From contig NZ_CP121106.1 of assembly GCF_029623755.1 (NCBI RefSeq), forward strand, positions 2,608,352 through 2,672,351: 64,000 bases of DNA. The letters are read 5' to 3'. This stretch comes from Altererythrobacter sp. CAU 1644 (GTDB lineage Bacteria; Pseudomonadota; Alphaproteobacteria; Sphingomonadales; Sphingomonadaceae). Made by a program: the position numbers and the translations under genes. Shown piece by piece: positions 7,749 to 17,184 of this stretch. The notes beneath the pieces were generated by a model. That model was not told where the DNA came from, ran no database searches, and worked only from the letters and a program-made list of their open reading frames with translations. How positions within the stretch are numbered: the stretch's first letter is position 1; each line of letters starts with the position of its first letter.

Positions 7749-9524
7749 ATGGCTGGAGCCTTGCGGACGCTTGGCCTTGCGCTCGCCTGTCTATTGGCGG
7801 CTTGTACCGAGAACCCGGAGGTCGTTTCACCGCTCGAGAAGGCGCGCCAGGAACTGGCCGCTGGCAACGGCCTGGGGGCCGAAACCGTTCTGCTTGATGC
7901 CCTTGAGGGGGAGGCAGCTTCCCGCCTCGATCTTGCCGCCTATCTGGGCGAGGCCGATCTGTTGCAGGGCGATCTTAAGGGCGCGCGCCAGTGGCTGGGG
8001 CCGGGCGAGTTTGCCGAAGCGAGCCGCGCGCATGGCTATCACATGCTCGGACGGCTCGAGCTGGCGGAAGGAAATCTCGCCGCTGCAGGTGCTGCGTTCG
8101 ACCGTGCATATCTCGTAGGCGGAGCAAGTTCGGAGTTGTGGGTTGATGTGGGCCGGTTGCGCTATCGTGGCGGCGAGCAACTGCAAGCAATCGAGGCGGC
8201 GGACAAAGCTCTCGCGCACGATCGGCGCAACCCAGCGGCGCTGAACTTCAAGGGACAATTGGTCCGCGATGCCCACGGTTTCGCTGCAGCATTGCCGTGG
8301 TTCGCTGCGGGGCTTGAAATGGCGCCCGAAGATCGCGCGCTGCTGGCAGAGCAGGCGGCGAGCCTTGGCGATGCCGGCGCCGGGAAGGACATGCTCAGGA
8401 GCATACGGCATTTCGCACGCGTTGCGCCTGACGATCGGCGCAGCGACAACCTCCAGGCCGTGCTCGCGGTTCGGGGCGGGAAATACGATGTTGCACGGAC
8501 CTTGCTCCTGCGTAGCGGCGAACTTCAGCGCGAAGCGCCCTCGGCCATGCTGCTGTCTGCCATCATCGATCTTGAGAGCGGGAATTTCGCCAGTGCGGCC
8601 CAAACGCTGGAGCGGCTCGCGGACTTGCAACCGCAAAATCGGCTGGCTCAATTGCTCTTCGCGCGTGCCTTGTCGCTCGGCGGCAGTGACAAGGAACTGA
8701 TCTATCGGTTCGAGGATTTGGCGCGCCGTCCTAGCGCATCACCCTATCTCGTCCTGCTCGTTGCGCGTTCGCATGAGGCGCTGGGCCAGCGTGACAAGGC
8801 CGCCTGGTACCTCGATCGCGCATCGAAGGCGCGAGACGGCAGGCTGCTTGCCCTGCAAGCGGCGGCATTGACCATGACTGACGAGAGTACCGCTCAGGAG
8901 GGCGACGCAGCTTTCTCGACGGTTCGTACTTTGGTCGTCTCGGGACAGGCCGCTGAGGCCGTGCGCAGGGCTGAAAACCTGGTCGAGCGTCACTCGGGTT
9001 CAGCCGATGTCCTGAACCTTGCAGGCGATGCGCATCTGGCCGCAGGTAACGCCGACAGGGCCCTGGAGCGATATGCAAAGGCAGCGCAAATCCGGCGCGA
9101 CTGGTCACTGGCCAAGCGCATGGCGGCTGCACACAAGGCTCGCGGTAATCGGGAGGCCGCTGAGCAAATGGTGGCGGCGCAGCTACGAGGCGAACCAAGC
9201 AATGGGGAAGCAGCGGCGATGCTGGCAGTGATGCGCGCCACCAAGTCGGACTGGAAACGCGCTGCGCTCCTCATCGATCATGCCTTCGCGCACGGCGCGG
9301 CCCGCGACGTAAATTTGTTGGCATTGCGTTCCGAAGCCGCAGCAAACCTGGGAAATGATGCCGAGGCCAGACGATACTCCGCCGAGGCTCATTCGATTTC
9401 GCCCATGAATGCCCGCGCCACCCAGATCTATGCTTCGTCATTGGCTCACGACGCTAGCCGACCCGCCGCAGCCAAGGCGCTCGAGGAAAAAGCAAGGAAA
9501 CTGCAGGCGCGGGCGCGCCGCTAG
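7749..9524 (+). CDS. prsT: TPR-repeat lipoprotein, PrsT-like
   Basis: A 591-residue lipoprotein with a lipobox (CLLAAC, acceptor Cys19 in MAGALRTLGLALACLLAAC), followed by Ala- and Leu-rich TPR-like helical repeats through to residue 590. PrsT proteins are large TPR lipoproteins encoded beside prsK-prsR in exosortase-linked exopolysaccharide loci. Many run near 900 residues, so this one is short for the family. The start at 7749 lies 25 bases after the prsR stop and has no good ribosome-binding site; it was chosen because the signal peptide begins there. An open frame extends back into prsR but has no support. It probably lies in the outer membrane or periplasm, assisting polysaccharide assembly (inferred). 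Confidence 0.8.
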   Translation: MAGALRTLGLALACLLAACTENPEVVSPLEKARQELAAGNGLGAETVLLDALEGEAASRLDLAAYLGEADLLQGDLKGARQWLGPGEFAEASRAHGYHMLGRLELAEGNLAAAGAAFDRAYLVGGASSELWVDVGRLRYRGGEQLQAIEAADKALAHDRRNPAALNFKGQLVRDAHGFAAALPWFAAGLEMAPEDRALLAEQAASLGDAGAGKDMLRSIRHFARVAPDDRRSDNLQAVLAVRGGKYDVARTLLLRSGELQREAPSAMLLSAIIDLESGNFASAAQTLERLADLQPQNRLAQLLFARALSLGGSDKELIYRFEDLARRPSASPYLVLLVARSHEALGQRDKAAWYLDRASKARDGRLLALQAAALTMTDESTAQEGDAAFSTVRTLVVSGQAAEAVRRAENLVERHSGSADVLNLAGDAHLAAGNADRALERYAKAAQIRRDWSLAKRMAAAHKARGNREAAEQMVAAQLRGEPSNGEAAAMLAVMRATKSDWKRAALLIDHAFAHGAARDVNLLALRSEAAANLGNDAEARRYSAEAHSISPMNARATQIYASSLAHDASRPAAAKALEEKARKLQARARR

Positions 9525-9567
9525 TCACACTCGACAATCGCGATCGCGCAGGGCAGGGCTGCCAATA

Positions 9568-10533
9568 ATGCGCAGAACTCTGTCGATGTTTGCCGATCCG
9601 ATGATCACGGTGCTGGCGATTGCCACGCTGGGCGCGATCGCCTTTCCCGCGGTCGGCGAGGCGCGCGAAGTCGCACGCGATATCTCGAACATCGGCATTT
9701 TTGCGCTGTTCCTCGTCAACGGGATACGCATCGCGCGCGGAGAGATCCTGCGCGGCTTTGCGAACTGGCGGTTCTTCCTCCCGCTGTTTCTGTTCGTGTT
9801 CCTCGTGATGCCGCTTGGCGGCCTCGCGGTATCGCGCTTGGCAGAGGGCATCTTGCCACCGCTTGTCGCACTGGGGTTCCTCTACCTCGGTACCCTGCCG
9901 TCAACGATCCAATCCGCTACCTCCTATACCAGCCTTGCAGGAGGCAATATCGCGCTTTCGGTCGTCGGCGCGGCGTTGATCAATATCGCAGGTGTGTTCG
10001 TCACCGCTCCGCTGTTCGCCGTGCTCGGCGGAGGCGAAGTTGGGGAGTTGGGCAACGAGGCAATCGTCAGGATCGGCCTGATCCTGCTGTTACCCTTCGT
10101 GCTGGGCCAACTGTTCCAGGGTTGGACGCGCGACTGGATCGTGGCGCACAAGTCGCAAGTCGTCTGGCTTGACCGGATCGTGATCGGGATCGCGGTCTAT
10201 GTCGCGTTTTCCGGAGCGGTGGAGCAGGGACTTGGCGAAATGTTCGACGCGCAGGGTTGGGCTGTGCTGATCGCGCTCGTCACGGGAATGCTTCTGCTCG
10301 CCAACATCGGCGCATGGCTTGCCAGCGGAGCCATGCGCTTTGCCCGCGAGGATCGGATCGCCTTCCTCTTCGCCGGCGCACAGAAAAGCGTCGCAATTGG
10401 AGCCCCTCTGGCGGCGATCCTTTTCGCGCCCGAAGTCGGCGGCTTCGTCATCGCACCGCTATTGCTCTATCACTTGTTCCAGCTGGTGCTGGCTGCGCCT
10501 GTCGCTAATCGGCTTGCACGGGCATCGGATTGA
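9568..10533 (+). CDS. Bile acid:sodium symporter-like membrane transporter (SBF-like)
   Basis: A 321-residue protein with about nine to ten membrane helices that resembles the SBF-like branch of the BASS/arsenite-transporter superfamily. Typical features are YLGTLPSTIQSATSYTSLAGGN in the first half (cited here as two parts, TLPSTIQSATSY and TSLAGGN) and AGAQKSVAIGAPLAAILF in the second. These correspond to the two discontinuous helices that bind substrate in the fold. The substrate cannot be told from sequence. The start at 9568 is assumed from the first Met before the hydrophobic part; the upstream frame is not protein-like. The last 29 bases overlap the 3' end of the convergent DUF475 gene. 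Confidence 0.78.
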   Translation: MRRTLSMFADPMITVLAIATLGAIAFPAVGEAREVARDISNIGIFALFLVNGIRIARGEILRGFANWRFFLPLFLFVFLVMPLGGLAVSRLAEGILPPLVALGFLYLGTLPSTIQSATSYTSLAGGNIALSVVGAALINIAGVFVTAPLFAVLGGGEVGELGNEAIVRIGLILLLPFVLGQLFQGWTRDWIVAHKSQVVWLDRIVIGIAVYVAFSGAVEQGLGEMFDAQGWAVLIALVTGMLLLANIGAWLASGAMRFAREDRIAFLFAGAQKSVAIGAPLAAILFAPEVGGFVIAPLLLYHLFQLVLAAPVANRLARASD

Positions 10534-11578
10534 CCGGATTCTCGCGGCGGTTGTGCCGCACCGACCACCAGAAGCTCAGCCCGATCAGGATAGCCCCGAT
10601 CAGCCCGGTGATCGTCTCGGGGATGTGAACCTTGGCCGATATCAGCATGATCCCGCCGAGCACGATGATCGCCCAAAAAGCGCCGTGCTCTAGGAACCGG
10701 TACTGTGCGAGCGTACCCTTTCGGACGAGGTGGATGGTCATCGAGCGCACGAACATCGCCCCGATCGAAAGGCCCAGCGCGATGATCACCATGTTGTTGG
10801 ACAGGGCGAAGGCGCCGATAACTCCGTCGAAGCTGAAGCTGGCATCGAGTACGTTCAGATAGAGGAAACCGCCGAGCCCGCTGCGCACCACGGCGCCCTG
10901 CAGCTTCGCTGCCTCTTCCTTCAGCTCGAGGATAGCGTTGATGCCCTCGACAGCAATGAAGGTGACAAGGCCGAGGATTCCGGCAACGAGGAAGGTCAGC
11001 GCTTCCTCCGGCTCGAGCAGGGTGGAGATGCCCCACAGGGCCAGTAACAGCACAGCGATCTCGATGGCGGGTAACGCCGCGAAGCGCGACAGCCACTCTT
11101 CCAGGGCCCGGATCCAGTGCACATCCTTGTCGAGATCGAAAAAGAACTTCAGCCCGACCATTGCCAGGAACGCGCCGCCAAACCCGGCGATGCCGACATG
11201 CGCGGAGCTGACGATCCGTTCGTATTCCTGCGGCTGGTTGAGTGACAGGTTGATCGTCTCCACCGGCCCGAGCCCTGCGGCAATCGCCACGATGGCGAGC
11301 GGAAAGACCACCCGCATGCCGAAGACGGCAAAGGCGATACCCCAGGTGAGGAAGCGCCGCTGCCAGACCTCGTCCATCTCCTTGAGGACCGAGGCATTGA
11401 CGACGGCGTTGTCGAAACTGAGCGAGATCTCGAGGATCGACAGGATCGTGACGATCCACAGCACCTCGGCCATGCCCAGGAGGGTGCCGGTAGCATACCA
11501 GCCGTACCATCCGCCAAGTCCCAGGCAGATAGCAGTGAAGACGAGCGAAAACCCGTAAAAGCGCATGATTGTGTTCAT
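10505..11578 (-). CDS. DUF475 integral membrane protein (TerC-related)
   Basis: A 357-residue polytopic membrane protein of the DUF475 family, distantly related to TerC. Several acidic residues lie in or beside helices (ILEISLSFDNAVVNASVL, NVLDASFSFDGVIGAFALSNN), the pattern that makes TerC relatives candidate metal-ion exporters. Its cellular role is not established. It lies just downstream of panB on the same strand. A TTG at 11590 overlaps the panB stop, but the ATG at 11578, with AAGGA 12 bases before it, is preferred. The 3' end overlaps the convergent transporter gene. Confidence 0.85.
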   Translation of the reverse strand: MNTIMRFYGFSLVFTAICLGLGGWYGWYATGTLLGMAEVLWIVTILSILEISLSFDNAVVNASVLKEMDEVWQRRFLTWGIAFAVFGMRVVFPLAIVAIAAGLGPVETINLSLNQPQEYERIVSSAHVGIAGFGGAFLAMVGLKFFFDLDKDVHWIRALEEWLSRFAALPAIEIAVLLLALWGISTLLEPEEALTFLVAGILGLVTFIAVEGINAILELKEEAAKLQGAVVRSGLGGFLYLNVLDASFSFDGVIGAFALSNNMVIIALGLSIGAMFVRSMTIHLVRKGTLAQYRFLEHGAFWAIIVLGGIMLISAKVHIPETITGLIGAILIGLSFWWSVRHNRRENPVNPMPVQAD

Positions 11579-11586
11579 CGCGCGGC

Positions 11587-12459
11587 TCAATCCTTGGGTT
11601 GGTAAGTTTGTTCCTCGCCCGGAAAAGTCCGCGCCCGCACCTCGGCAGCATATGCCGCCGCCGCCTGCTGGATGGTCCCGGCGATGTTCTCGAATTTCTT
11701 AACGAAGCGGGGCACGCGTTCGAACATGCCCAGCATGTCCTCGGTAACGAGAACCTGGCCGTCGCATTGCGCCGAACCGCCGATGCCGATCGTCGGGCAG
11801 GACACGGCCCTGGTCACTTCGATCGCGATCGGTTCGACCACGCCCTCGACAACGATCGCGAAAGCGCCGGCGTCATCGAGCGCAATGGCGTCGTTGAGGA
11901 TCGTCTCGGCCTCGGCGTCTGTCCGGCCGCGAGCGGCATAGCCGCCCAGCACATTCACAGCCTGTGGCGTCAGGCCGACATGGCCCATCACCGGAATACC
12001 GCGCTGGGTGATGAAGGCGATGGTTTCGGCCATGGCCTTGCCGCCTTCGAGCTTCACCGCGGCGGCGCCTGTTTCCTTGATAAGCCGCGCCGCGCTGTCG
12101 AATGCCTGCTGCGGCGAACCTTCGTAGCTGCCGAAAGGCATGTCGACGACCACCACCGAATTGTAGCTGCCGCGCACCACGGCAGCGCCATGGTTCGACA
12201 TCATCTCCATTGTGACCGGGACGGTAGAGGGGAGGCCGTAGATAACTTGCCCGAGCGAATCTCCTACCAGCAGGATATCGCAATGGGCGTCGAGCAGCTG
12301 CGCCTGCCTAGCCGTGTAGGCGGTCAGCATGACGATCGGCTCTTCGACCTTCCCGTCCTGCTTGCGCGACCGAATGCGCGGGACGGTAAGCCGTTTCATC
12401 GGCGCCGGCGTCGGATTGGCGCGGCTGGTCGAGGTGTCGATCTGGAACGTCGTGGACAT
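11587..12459 (-). CDS. panB: 3-methyl-2-oxobutanoate hydroxymethyltransferase
   Basis: PanB (290 residues) adds a hydroxymethyl group from methylene-tetrahydrofolate to 2-oxoisovalerate, giving ketopantoate for pantothenate and coenzyme A. Family motifs are plain: [28 protein letters not shown] (metal-binding Asp), [18 protein letters not shown] and [14 protein letters not shown]. The length is usual. The ATG at 12459 follows an N-terminal tail of about 25 residues that is a little longer than in E. coli. No panC or panD lies nearby. The DUF475 gene follows immediately and is probably co-transcribed. Confidence 0.97.
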   Translation of the reverse strand: MSTTFQIDTSTSRANPTPAPMKRLTVPRIRSRKQDGKVEEPIVMLTAYTARQAQLLDAHCDILLVGDSLGQVIYGLPSTVPVTMEMMSNHGAAVVRGSYNSVVVVDMPFGSYEGSPQQAFDSAARLIKETGAAAVKLEGGKAMAETIAFITQRGIPVMGHVGLTPQAVNVLGGYAARGRTDAEAETILNDAIALDDAGAFAIVVEGVVEPIAIEVTRAVSCPTIGIGGSAQCDGQVLVTEDMLGMFERVPRFVKKFENIAGTIQQAAAAYAAEVRARTFPGEEQTYQPKD

Positions 12460-12483
12460 GGCAGGCCTTCTAGACGCTGCCGC

Positions 12484-12504
12484 TATGCGGGGAAAGTCCG
12501 CATA
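12484..12504. promoter_or_regulatory. Dyad between divergent panB and NSS transporter genes
   Basis: TATGCGG (12484-12490) pairs with CCGCATA (12498-12504) across a 7-base spacer, in the 128-base divergent gap. It could be an operator or a small hairpin. No function is known. Confidence 0.3.
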
Positions 12505-12587
12505 TTGTGCCTTGAATTGCCCCCGGGGACCGCTAGCCTCGGTAGCAATGAAGGAGGCCCCGCACAGGGGCAGGGAAGGATAAGATA

Positions 12588-13988
12588 ATGGCAGTTGCAG
12601 ACGCGCCGCGCGATGGTTGGACTTCGCGCAGGGCCTTTTTGCTCGCTGCGATCGGTTCAGCGGTCGGCCTCGGAAACCTGTGGCGATTCTCGACGGAAGC
12701 CGGGACTAACGGCGGTAGCGCTTTCGTTCTGTTCTATATCTTCTGCGTGATCCTGATCGGCTTGCCAGTGCTGTTGGCGGAAACGTTGATCGGCCGCCAT
12801 GGCCAATCCTCCGCGCCGGAAAGCGTACGCAAGCTGGCGGCAGAATCGAACGCGTCGAAGCACTGGGGCCTGATCGCCACGCTCGGGGTCATCGGGTCGC
12901 TGCTGATATTGAGCTTCTACTGCGTGGTCGGCGGCTGGGTCCTCTATTACATCTGGGTCTTTCTCGGCGACATGATCCAGACCGGCCTTGCCGGCGGCGC
13001 CTTCCAGGGCCGCCCTGCGGCCGATATCGAGGGACTGCTTCCCAATCTGTTCGGCGATGCCCGGCTGATGGTGGGCTGCGGCCTGGCGTTCCTCGCCATC
13101 ACCGCTTTCTTCGTCGCGCGCGGCGTATCGAGCGGGATCGAGTGGGTGGCGTCATGGCTCATGCCAGCCTTCTTCGTCCTGCTGGTGCTCATCACCATCT
13201 ATGGCTTGGCGACGGGCGCTGCTTCCGAAGCGATCAGCTTTCTCTTCACCTTCGACTTTTCCAAGCTGACGCCCGAGGTGATGCTGGCGGCGGTGGGGCA
13301 GGCATTCTTTTCGCTCTCGCTCGGCATGGCGAGCATGATCACCTACGGCGCCTACGTTGGGCGTGACGTGAACCTGGCGCAGACATCCGGCATCATCGGC
13401 GGTGCCGATACGATGGTGGCCTTGATCGGCGGTTTGTGCATCTTCCCGATCGTCTTTGCCGCCGGCCTGTCGGTGAGCGCCGGGCCCGGGCTCATGTTCC
13501 AGTCGCTCCCGGTGGCATTCCAGGCAATGCCGTTCGGCTCGCTGATCGGTTTCGCCTTCTTCATCATGGTGGCTTTCGCTGCCCTGACGAGTTCGGTGAG
13601 CCTGCTCGAGCCATCTACGGCCTGGCTCAAGCAATTGACCGGGCTGAACCGGCTCGCGACCACGCTGATTCTTTGCGGAGTCGCCGGTGTGCTGGGTACC
13701 CTCGCGGCACTTTCCTTCAACGAGTTGGCCGATTTCCGGCCGCTGGCGTTCATCCCGATCTTTGCCGAATCGAATTTCTTCGATGCGCTCGATGGGGTGA
13801 CAGCGAAGATCATGATGCCGCTGGGCGCAATCCTGGTCTGCATCTTCGTCGGCTGGATCGCCGATGCGAGGCTGATCGACGAGGAGAACGGGCTCGACGG
13901 CGCCTTGCACCAGTTCTGGCGCTTCCTGGTGCGTTTCCTATGCCCCATTGTGCTTGGGGTGATCATGGTGACGGGGCTGATGTCCTAG
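12588..13988 (+). CDS. Sodium-dependent transporter, neurotransmitter:sodium symporter (NSS/SNF) family
   Basis: A 466-residue LeuT-fold transporter with about eleven membrane helices. The first helix carries the family hallmark [15 protein letters not shown], whose unwound part binds Na+ and substrate. [17 protein letters not shown] residues ([12 protein letters not shown]) and [15 protein letters not shown] also match the family. Bacterial members move amino acids or related compounds with sodium; the substrate here is unknown. The ATG at 12588 has AAGGA at 12576-12580, 7 bases away. It is divergent from panB and appears monocistronic. Confidence 0.9.
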   Translation: MAVADAPRDGWTSRRAFLLAAIGSAVGLGNLWRFSTEAGTNGGSAFVLFYIFCVILIGLPVLLAETLIGRHGQSSAPESVRKLAAESNASKHWGLIATLGVIGSLLILSFYCVVGGWVLYYIWVFLGDMIQTGLAGGAFQGRPAADIEGLLPNLFGDARLMVGCGLAFLAITAFFVARGVSSGIEWVASWLMPAFFVLLVLITIYGLATGAASEAISFLFTFDFSKLTPEVMLAAVGQAFFSLSLGMASMITYGAYVGRDVNLAQTSGIIGGADTMVALIGGLCIFPIVFAAGLSVSAGPGLMFQSLPVAFQAMPFGSLIGFAFFIMVAFAALTSSVSLLEPSTAWLKQLTGLNRLATTLILCGVAGVLGTLAALSFNELADFRPLAFIPIFAESNFFDALDGVTAKIMMPLGAILVCIFVGWIADARLIDEENGLDGALHQFWRFLVRFLCPIVLGVIMVTGLMS

Positions 13989-14105
13989 ACGCAATTATCC
14001 CGGGATTGTTGGGTCAAAACATTACCGTTTGCGAGAAAACGCGGCTAAATCGCGCGTGACCGGCGGGGCGGGAGAGGCTCGTCTCGGGTCACTGGATATC
14101 CCACG

Positions 14106-15683
14106 ATGCTCCTAGATCGGATCAAACCGCTCGACGCAATTCTTGCTGCGGCGGAAAAGAAGTCGCTCAAGCGCTCGCTTGGCGCAATCCAGCTGATGCT
14201 GTTTGGCGTCGGCTGTATCATTGGCACCGGCATTTTCGTGCTGACCGCCGCCGGTGCGCAGAAGGCCGGGCCTGGCCTGATGCTGGCCTTCGTCATTGCC
14301 GGTGCTGTCTGCGTGGTTGCGGCGCTGTGCTATGCCGAGATCGCCTCGACGATCCCGGTGTCTGGTTCCGCCTACACCTACACCTACGCGACGATGGGCG
14401 AGTTGCTGGCCTGGACCGTGGGTTGGGCGCTGGTGCTCGAATACGCCATCGCTGCCAGCGCGGTATCGGTTGGCTGGTCCGGATATTTCGTCGGGACGAT
14501 CCTGAATGAATTCATGGGGATACATTTGCCGGCCTGGCTCAGCGCCGGGCCGCTATTCCTTGGCGGCGCGGAAGGCGGGCTGATCAACCTTCCGGCACTG
14601 ATTATCGCCCTGTTGATCACGGGCCTGTTGATGATCGGCACGAGCGAGAGCGCAATGGTCAATGCCGTGCTGGTGGCGATCAAGGTGACTGCGCTGACGG
14701 CGTTCATCGCGCTGACCCTGACCAGTGCCTATTTCGATCCTGACCAGTTCAATCCATTCCTGCCGGCGGGCATGTTCGGCGGCTTCGGATCTGGGGTCGG
14801 GGCGGTTGGCGCAGCGGCGACGATCTTCTTCGCCTATGTCGGTTTCGATGCGGTCTCGACCGCTGCGGAGGAGACCAAGAACCCGCAGCGCAACGTTCCG
14901 ATCGGCCTGATCGGTTCGCTGCTGATCTGCACCATTTTCTATATCCTGGTCGCGGCCGGTGCGGTCGGCACGATCGGGGGCCAGCCGATCATGGGGCCGG
15001 GCGGTATTCCGTTCCCGGCAGGCTCGGAGGAGCTGGCACGCCAGTGCGCCTTGCCGGAGCATGCGGGTGCGCTCGTCTGCTCGAAGGAAGCGCTGGCACA
15101 TGTCCTCCGCGAGATCGGCTTCTCGGGCATTGGCAATATGCTGGGTATTGCGGCGTTCCTGGCGCTGCCCTCGGTCATCCTGGTGCTGCTGTTCGCCCAG
15201 ACGCGCATTTTCTTCGTGATGAGCCGTGACGGCCTGCTTCCCGAAGTGCTGAGCCGGGTCCACCCCAAGTGGCACACGCCGCATATTGTCACCGCCGCAA
15301 CCGGTGCGGTGGTCGCGGTCGCCGCGGCTTTGCTGCCGGTCGGCCAGTTGGCCGATATCGCTAACGCAGGGACGCTTTACGCCTTCCTCATGGTGGCGGT
15401 CGCGGTGCTGGTGCTTCGCAAGACACGGCCGGATGTGCCGCGCAGCTTCAAGGTTGCAGGGGTGTGGTTCGTCGCACCGGCAACGGTGCTGGGAACCGCC
15501 TTCCTGTTCCTCAATCTGCCGGCCGATGCAATGATGGTGCTGCCGATCTGGAGTGCCATCGGGCTAGTGGTCTATTTTGCCTACAGCCGCAGCCGTAGCC
15601 ATCTCGGCAAGGGTATCGTCGAGGTGGTCGACGATGTCGCGGGCGAGGAGACCATGATTCCGATCCACCCGCCTCAACACTGA
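14106..15683 (+). CDS. Amino acid permease, APC superfamily (cationic amino acid transporter type)
   Basis: A 525-residue APC-superfamily permease with twelve or so membrane helices. Family motifs include GVGCIIGTGIFVLTAAGA in helix 1, ALCYAEIASTIPVSGSAYTY, and FFAYVGFDAVSTAAEETKNP around helix 6, typical of YfnA/CAT-type amino acid transporters. A large external loop at about residues 295-330 includes a paired Cys segment (ARQCALPEHAGALVCSKE). The start has no strong ribosome-binding site. The terminator hairpin at 15703-15735 follows the stop. Confidence 0.9.
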   Translation: MLLDRIKPLDAILAAAEKKSLKRSLGAIQLMLFGVGCIIGTGIFVLTAAGAQKAGPGLMLAFVIAGAVCVVAALCYAEIASTIPVSGSAYTYTYATMGELLAWTVGWALVLEYAIAASAVSVGWSGYFVGTILNEFMGIHLPAWLSAGPLFLGGAEGGLINLPALIIALLITGLLMIGTSESAMVNAVLVAIKVTALTAFIALTLTSAYFDPDQFNPFLPAGMFGGFGSGVGAVGAAATIFFAYVGFDAVSTAAEETKNPQRNVPIGLIGSLLICTIFYILVAAGAVGTIGGQPIMGPGGIPFPAGSEELARQCALPEHAGALVCSKEALAHVLREIGFSGIGNMLGIAAFLALPSVILVLLFAQTRIFFVMSRDGLLPEVLSRVHPKWHTPHIVTAATGAVVAVAAALLPVGQLADIANAGTLYAFLMVAVAVLVLRKTRPDVPRSFKVAGVWFVAPATVLGTAFLFLNLPADAMMVLPIWSAIGLVVYFAYSRSRSHLGKGIVEVVDDVAGEETMIPIHPPQH

Positions 15684-15702
15684 TCCGGGCGTAACAAACC
15701 AG

Positions 15703-15735
15703 AAAGGGCCGCCCCCTAAGTGGGAGCGGCCCTTT
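15703..15735. terminator. Bidirectional intrinsic terminator
   Basis: A perfect 10-base stem, AAAGGGCCGC (15703-15712) with GCGGCCCTTT (15726-15735), is flanked by T's on the plus side and T's on the minus side. It sits between the convergent permease and PNPOx-like genes and should serve both. Confidence 0.85.
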
Positions 15736-15763
15736 TCTTTGATCTGTGTTCGCGCTTCGGCGG

Positions 15764-16246
15764 TTACAAGGTGGTTTCGACGTGCTTGTCCTGGACATCG
15801 TCGTGGACGGTCTTGCCCAGCGCCATCTTGGCGGTTGTGAGCAGGCTGTAGTCGCCGCTCCAGATTTCTGCGTCGCCCAGGTCCATACGCAGGAACAGCA
15901 GGTCGGGATCGTCCTTGCCCTGATCGTACCAGGCCTTCACGAAGTTGTTCCAGAACTGCTCGAAACGCCCCTGGTCTTCCTCGACCTGCAGGCGGCCGTG
16001 GAAGCGGACGAACACTTCGTGGTCCTTGCCTTCGTAGGTCGCGGTGACATCGCCAAGCTTGGCAAAAGTGCTGTTCTTCTGGGTGAAGAACCAGATCGCG
16101 CTGTTGGCATCCTTGTCGATCTGGGCGGTCATCGGCGCGGCGCTCTTGGGGTCGTCGTCGCGCTGCAGCATGAGGAAGGGGGAATCGGCCAGCGATTTCC
16201 AGAATTGCTTCTTCAGTTCGTCGGCCTTGCCTTCAGAGTATTTCAT
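15764..16246 (-). CDS. Pyridoxamine 5'-phosphate oxidase-like general stress protein
   Basis: A 160-residue split-barrel flavin-binding protein of the general stress protein 26 group (PNPOx-like). Seen are PMTAQIDKDANSAIWFFTQKNS and YEGKDHEVFVRFHGRLQVEED, followed by FWNNFVKAWYDQGKDDPDL (split here), a region typical of this subgroup. Relatives bind FMN or FAD and are induced by stress; the reaction is not established. The start at 16246 has AGGAGA (16256-16261) 9 bases upstream; the frame upstream of it is non-coding. It is divergent from imuA. Confidence 0.85.
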   Translation of the reverse strand: MKYSEGKADELKKQFWKSLADSPFLMLQRDDDPKSAAPMTAQIDKDANSAIWFFTQKNSTFAKLGDVTATYEGKDHEVFVRFHGRLQVEEDQGRFEQFWNNFVKAWYDQGKDDPDLLFLRMDLGDAEIWSGDYSLLTTAKMALGKTVHDDVQDKHVETTL

Positions 16247-16372
16247 TGGGGGTGATCTCCTTTGCTTTCGGTTTTTCAACGGCTTGGAGGGGGTATTCGT
16301 TCCGGCTCCATCGCTCGGTTGAGGCTGGGGAAGGATGAATCGCAGCGAATGATTGCGAATCGCTCTTTCTTG

Positions 16373-16387
16373 GAACACAATAAGAAC
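16373..16387 (+). promoter_or_regulatory. LexA (SOS) box of imuA
   Basis: GAACACAATAAGAAC fits the alphaproteobacterial LexA consensus GAAC-N7-GAAC exactly, with an AT-rich spacer. It ends two bases before the imuA ATG at 16390 and overlaps the likely -10 region (CAATAA at 16378-16383). The layout is the same as at 20091-20105. Confidence 0.88.
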
Positions 16388-16389
16388 AT

Positions 16390-17184
16390 ATGAGTCGTTC
16401 GTCTCTCTCCACTACCGCCCTGCAACAGGGTGACGATCTCGCCGTGTCCAGGACACTGGCCACCTTGCAGAAACGCGAGATGCGCTGGCGCCCGGGACTG
16501 GCTGCTCCTTCGCACAGCGAGGTCTTTGCCAGTTCGAGCGAGGGGAGCGGGGCTGCCTTGGCGCTGCTGCTGGCGCGTGATGGGTTGGCAGCGCTCGATC
16601 GAGGGCCGCTGGCGGAGGGTGAGGATCGCCGCATGGTGCTGTGGGTGCAGGACCGGGCGGCCATGCAGCGCAGCGGGAGGCCTTACTGGCACGGGCTCCC
16701 CGGCGAATTGCGCCACCGGTTAATCCATGTCGAGGCGCGGACGCCCGAGGATGCGCTCTTCGCCCTGGAAGAGGGGCTCAGGTGCCGCGAATTGGCCTTC
16801 GTGGTGGGCGAGATCGCAGGCAATCCGCGGGCGCTCGACTTTACCGCCTCGCGTCGGCTCAGCCTTACCGCCGAGAAGCACGGCGTGCCCTTGTGGCTGG
16901 TACGGCTCGATGCCAGGCCCGACCTTTCCTCGGCCCGGATGCGCTGGACCGTAAAGTCCGAAGTTTCGCCGCCTGGACGCTGGGATGCCAGTGCACCGGG
17001 CATTCCCTCGTGGCGAGCGGAGCTGTTCCGCGCCCGTCGCCATGCCCCCGGAGAATGGATCTTAAGCGATGACGGCGGACGCCTCACCGCCACCCGCTCG
17101 TCAGCCAACGAAGGGCGCACCGCCACGCCGCATTATGGCGGTCTGGTTCGCCCGGCTGTCGGTCGATCGATGGCGGCTCTCTAA
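16390..17184 (+). CDS. imuA: SOS mutagenesis protein ImuA
   Basis: ImuA (264 residues) is a RecA-like accessory factor of the ImuA-ImuB-DnaE2 mutasome that carries out damage-induced error-prone translesion synthesis. The protein has the family layout: a short N-terminal helix, SHSEVFASSSEGSGAALALLLARD, a strand such as MVLWVQDR, and GELRHRLIHVEARTPEDALFALEEGLRCRELAFVVGEI (described in pieces). Spacing of 2 bases between the LexA box and the ATG leaves no ribosome-binding site, so the message may be leaderless. The 3' end overlaps imuB by about 115 bases in another frame, or 50 if imuB starts at 17135. Confidence 0.88.
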   Translation: MSRSSLSTTALQQGDDLAVSRTLATLQKREMRWRPGLAAPSHSEVFASSSEGSGAALALLLARDGLAALDRGPLAEGEDRRMVLWVQDRAAMQRSGRPYWHGLPGELRHRLIHVEARTPEDALFALEEGLRCRELAFVVGEIAGNPRALDFTASRRLSLTAEKHGVPLWLVRLDARPDLSSARMRWTVKSEVSPPGRWDASAPGIPSWRAELFRARRHAPGEWILSDDGGRLTATRSSANEGRTATPHYGGLVRPAVGRSMAAL

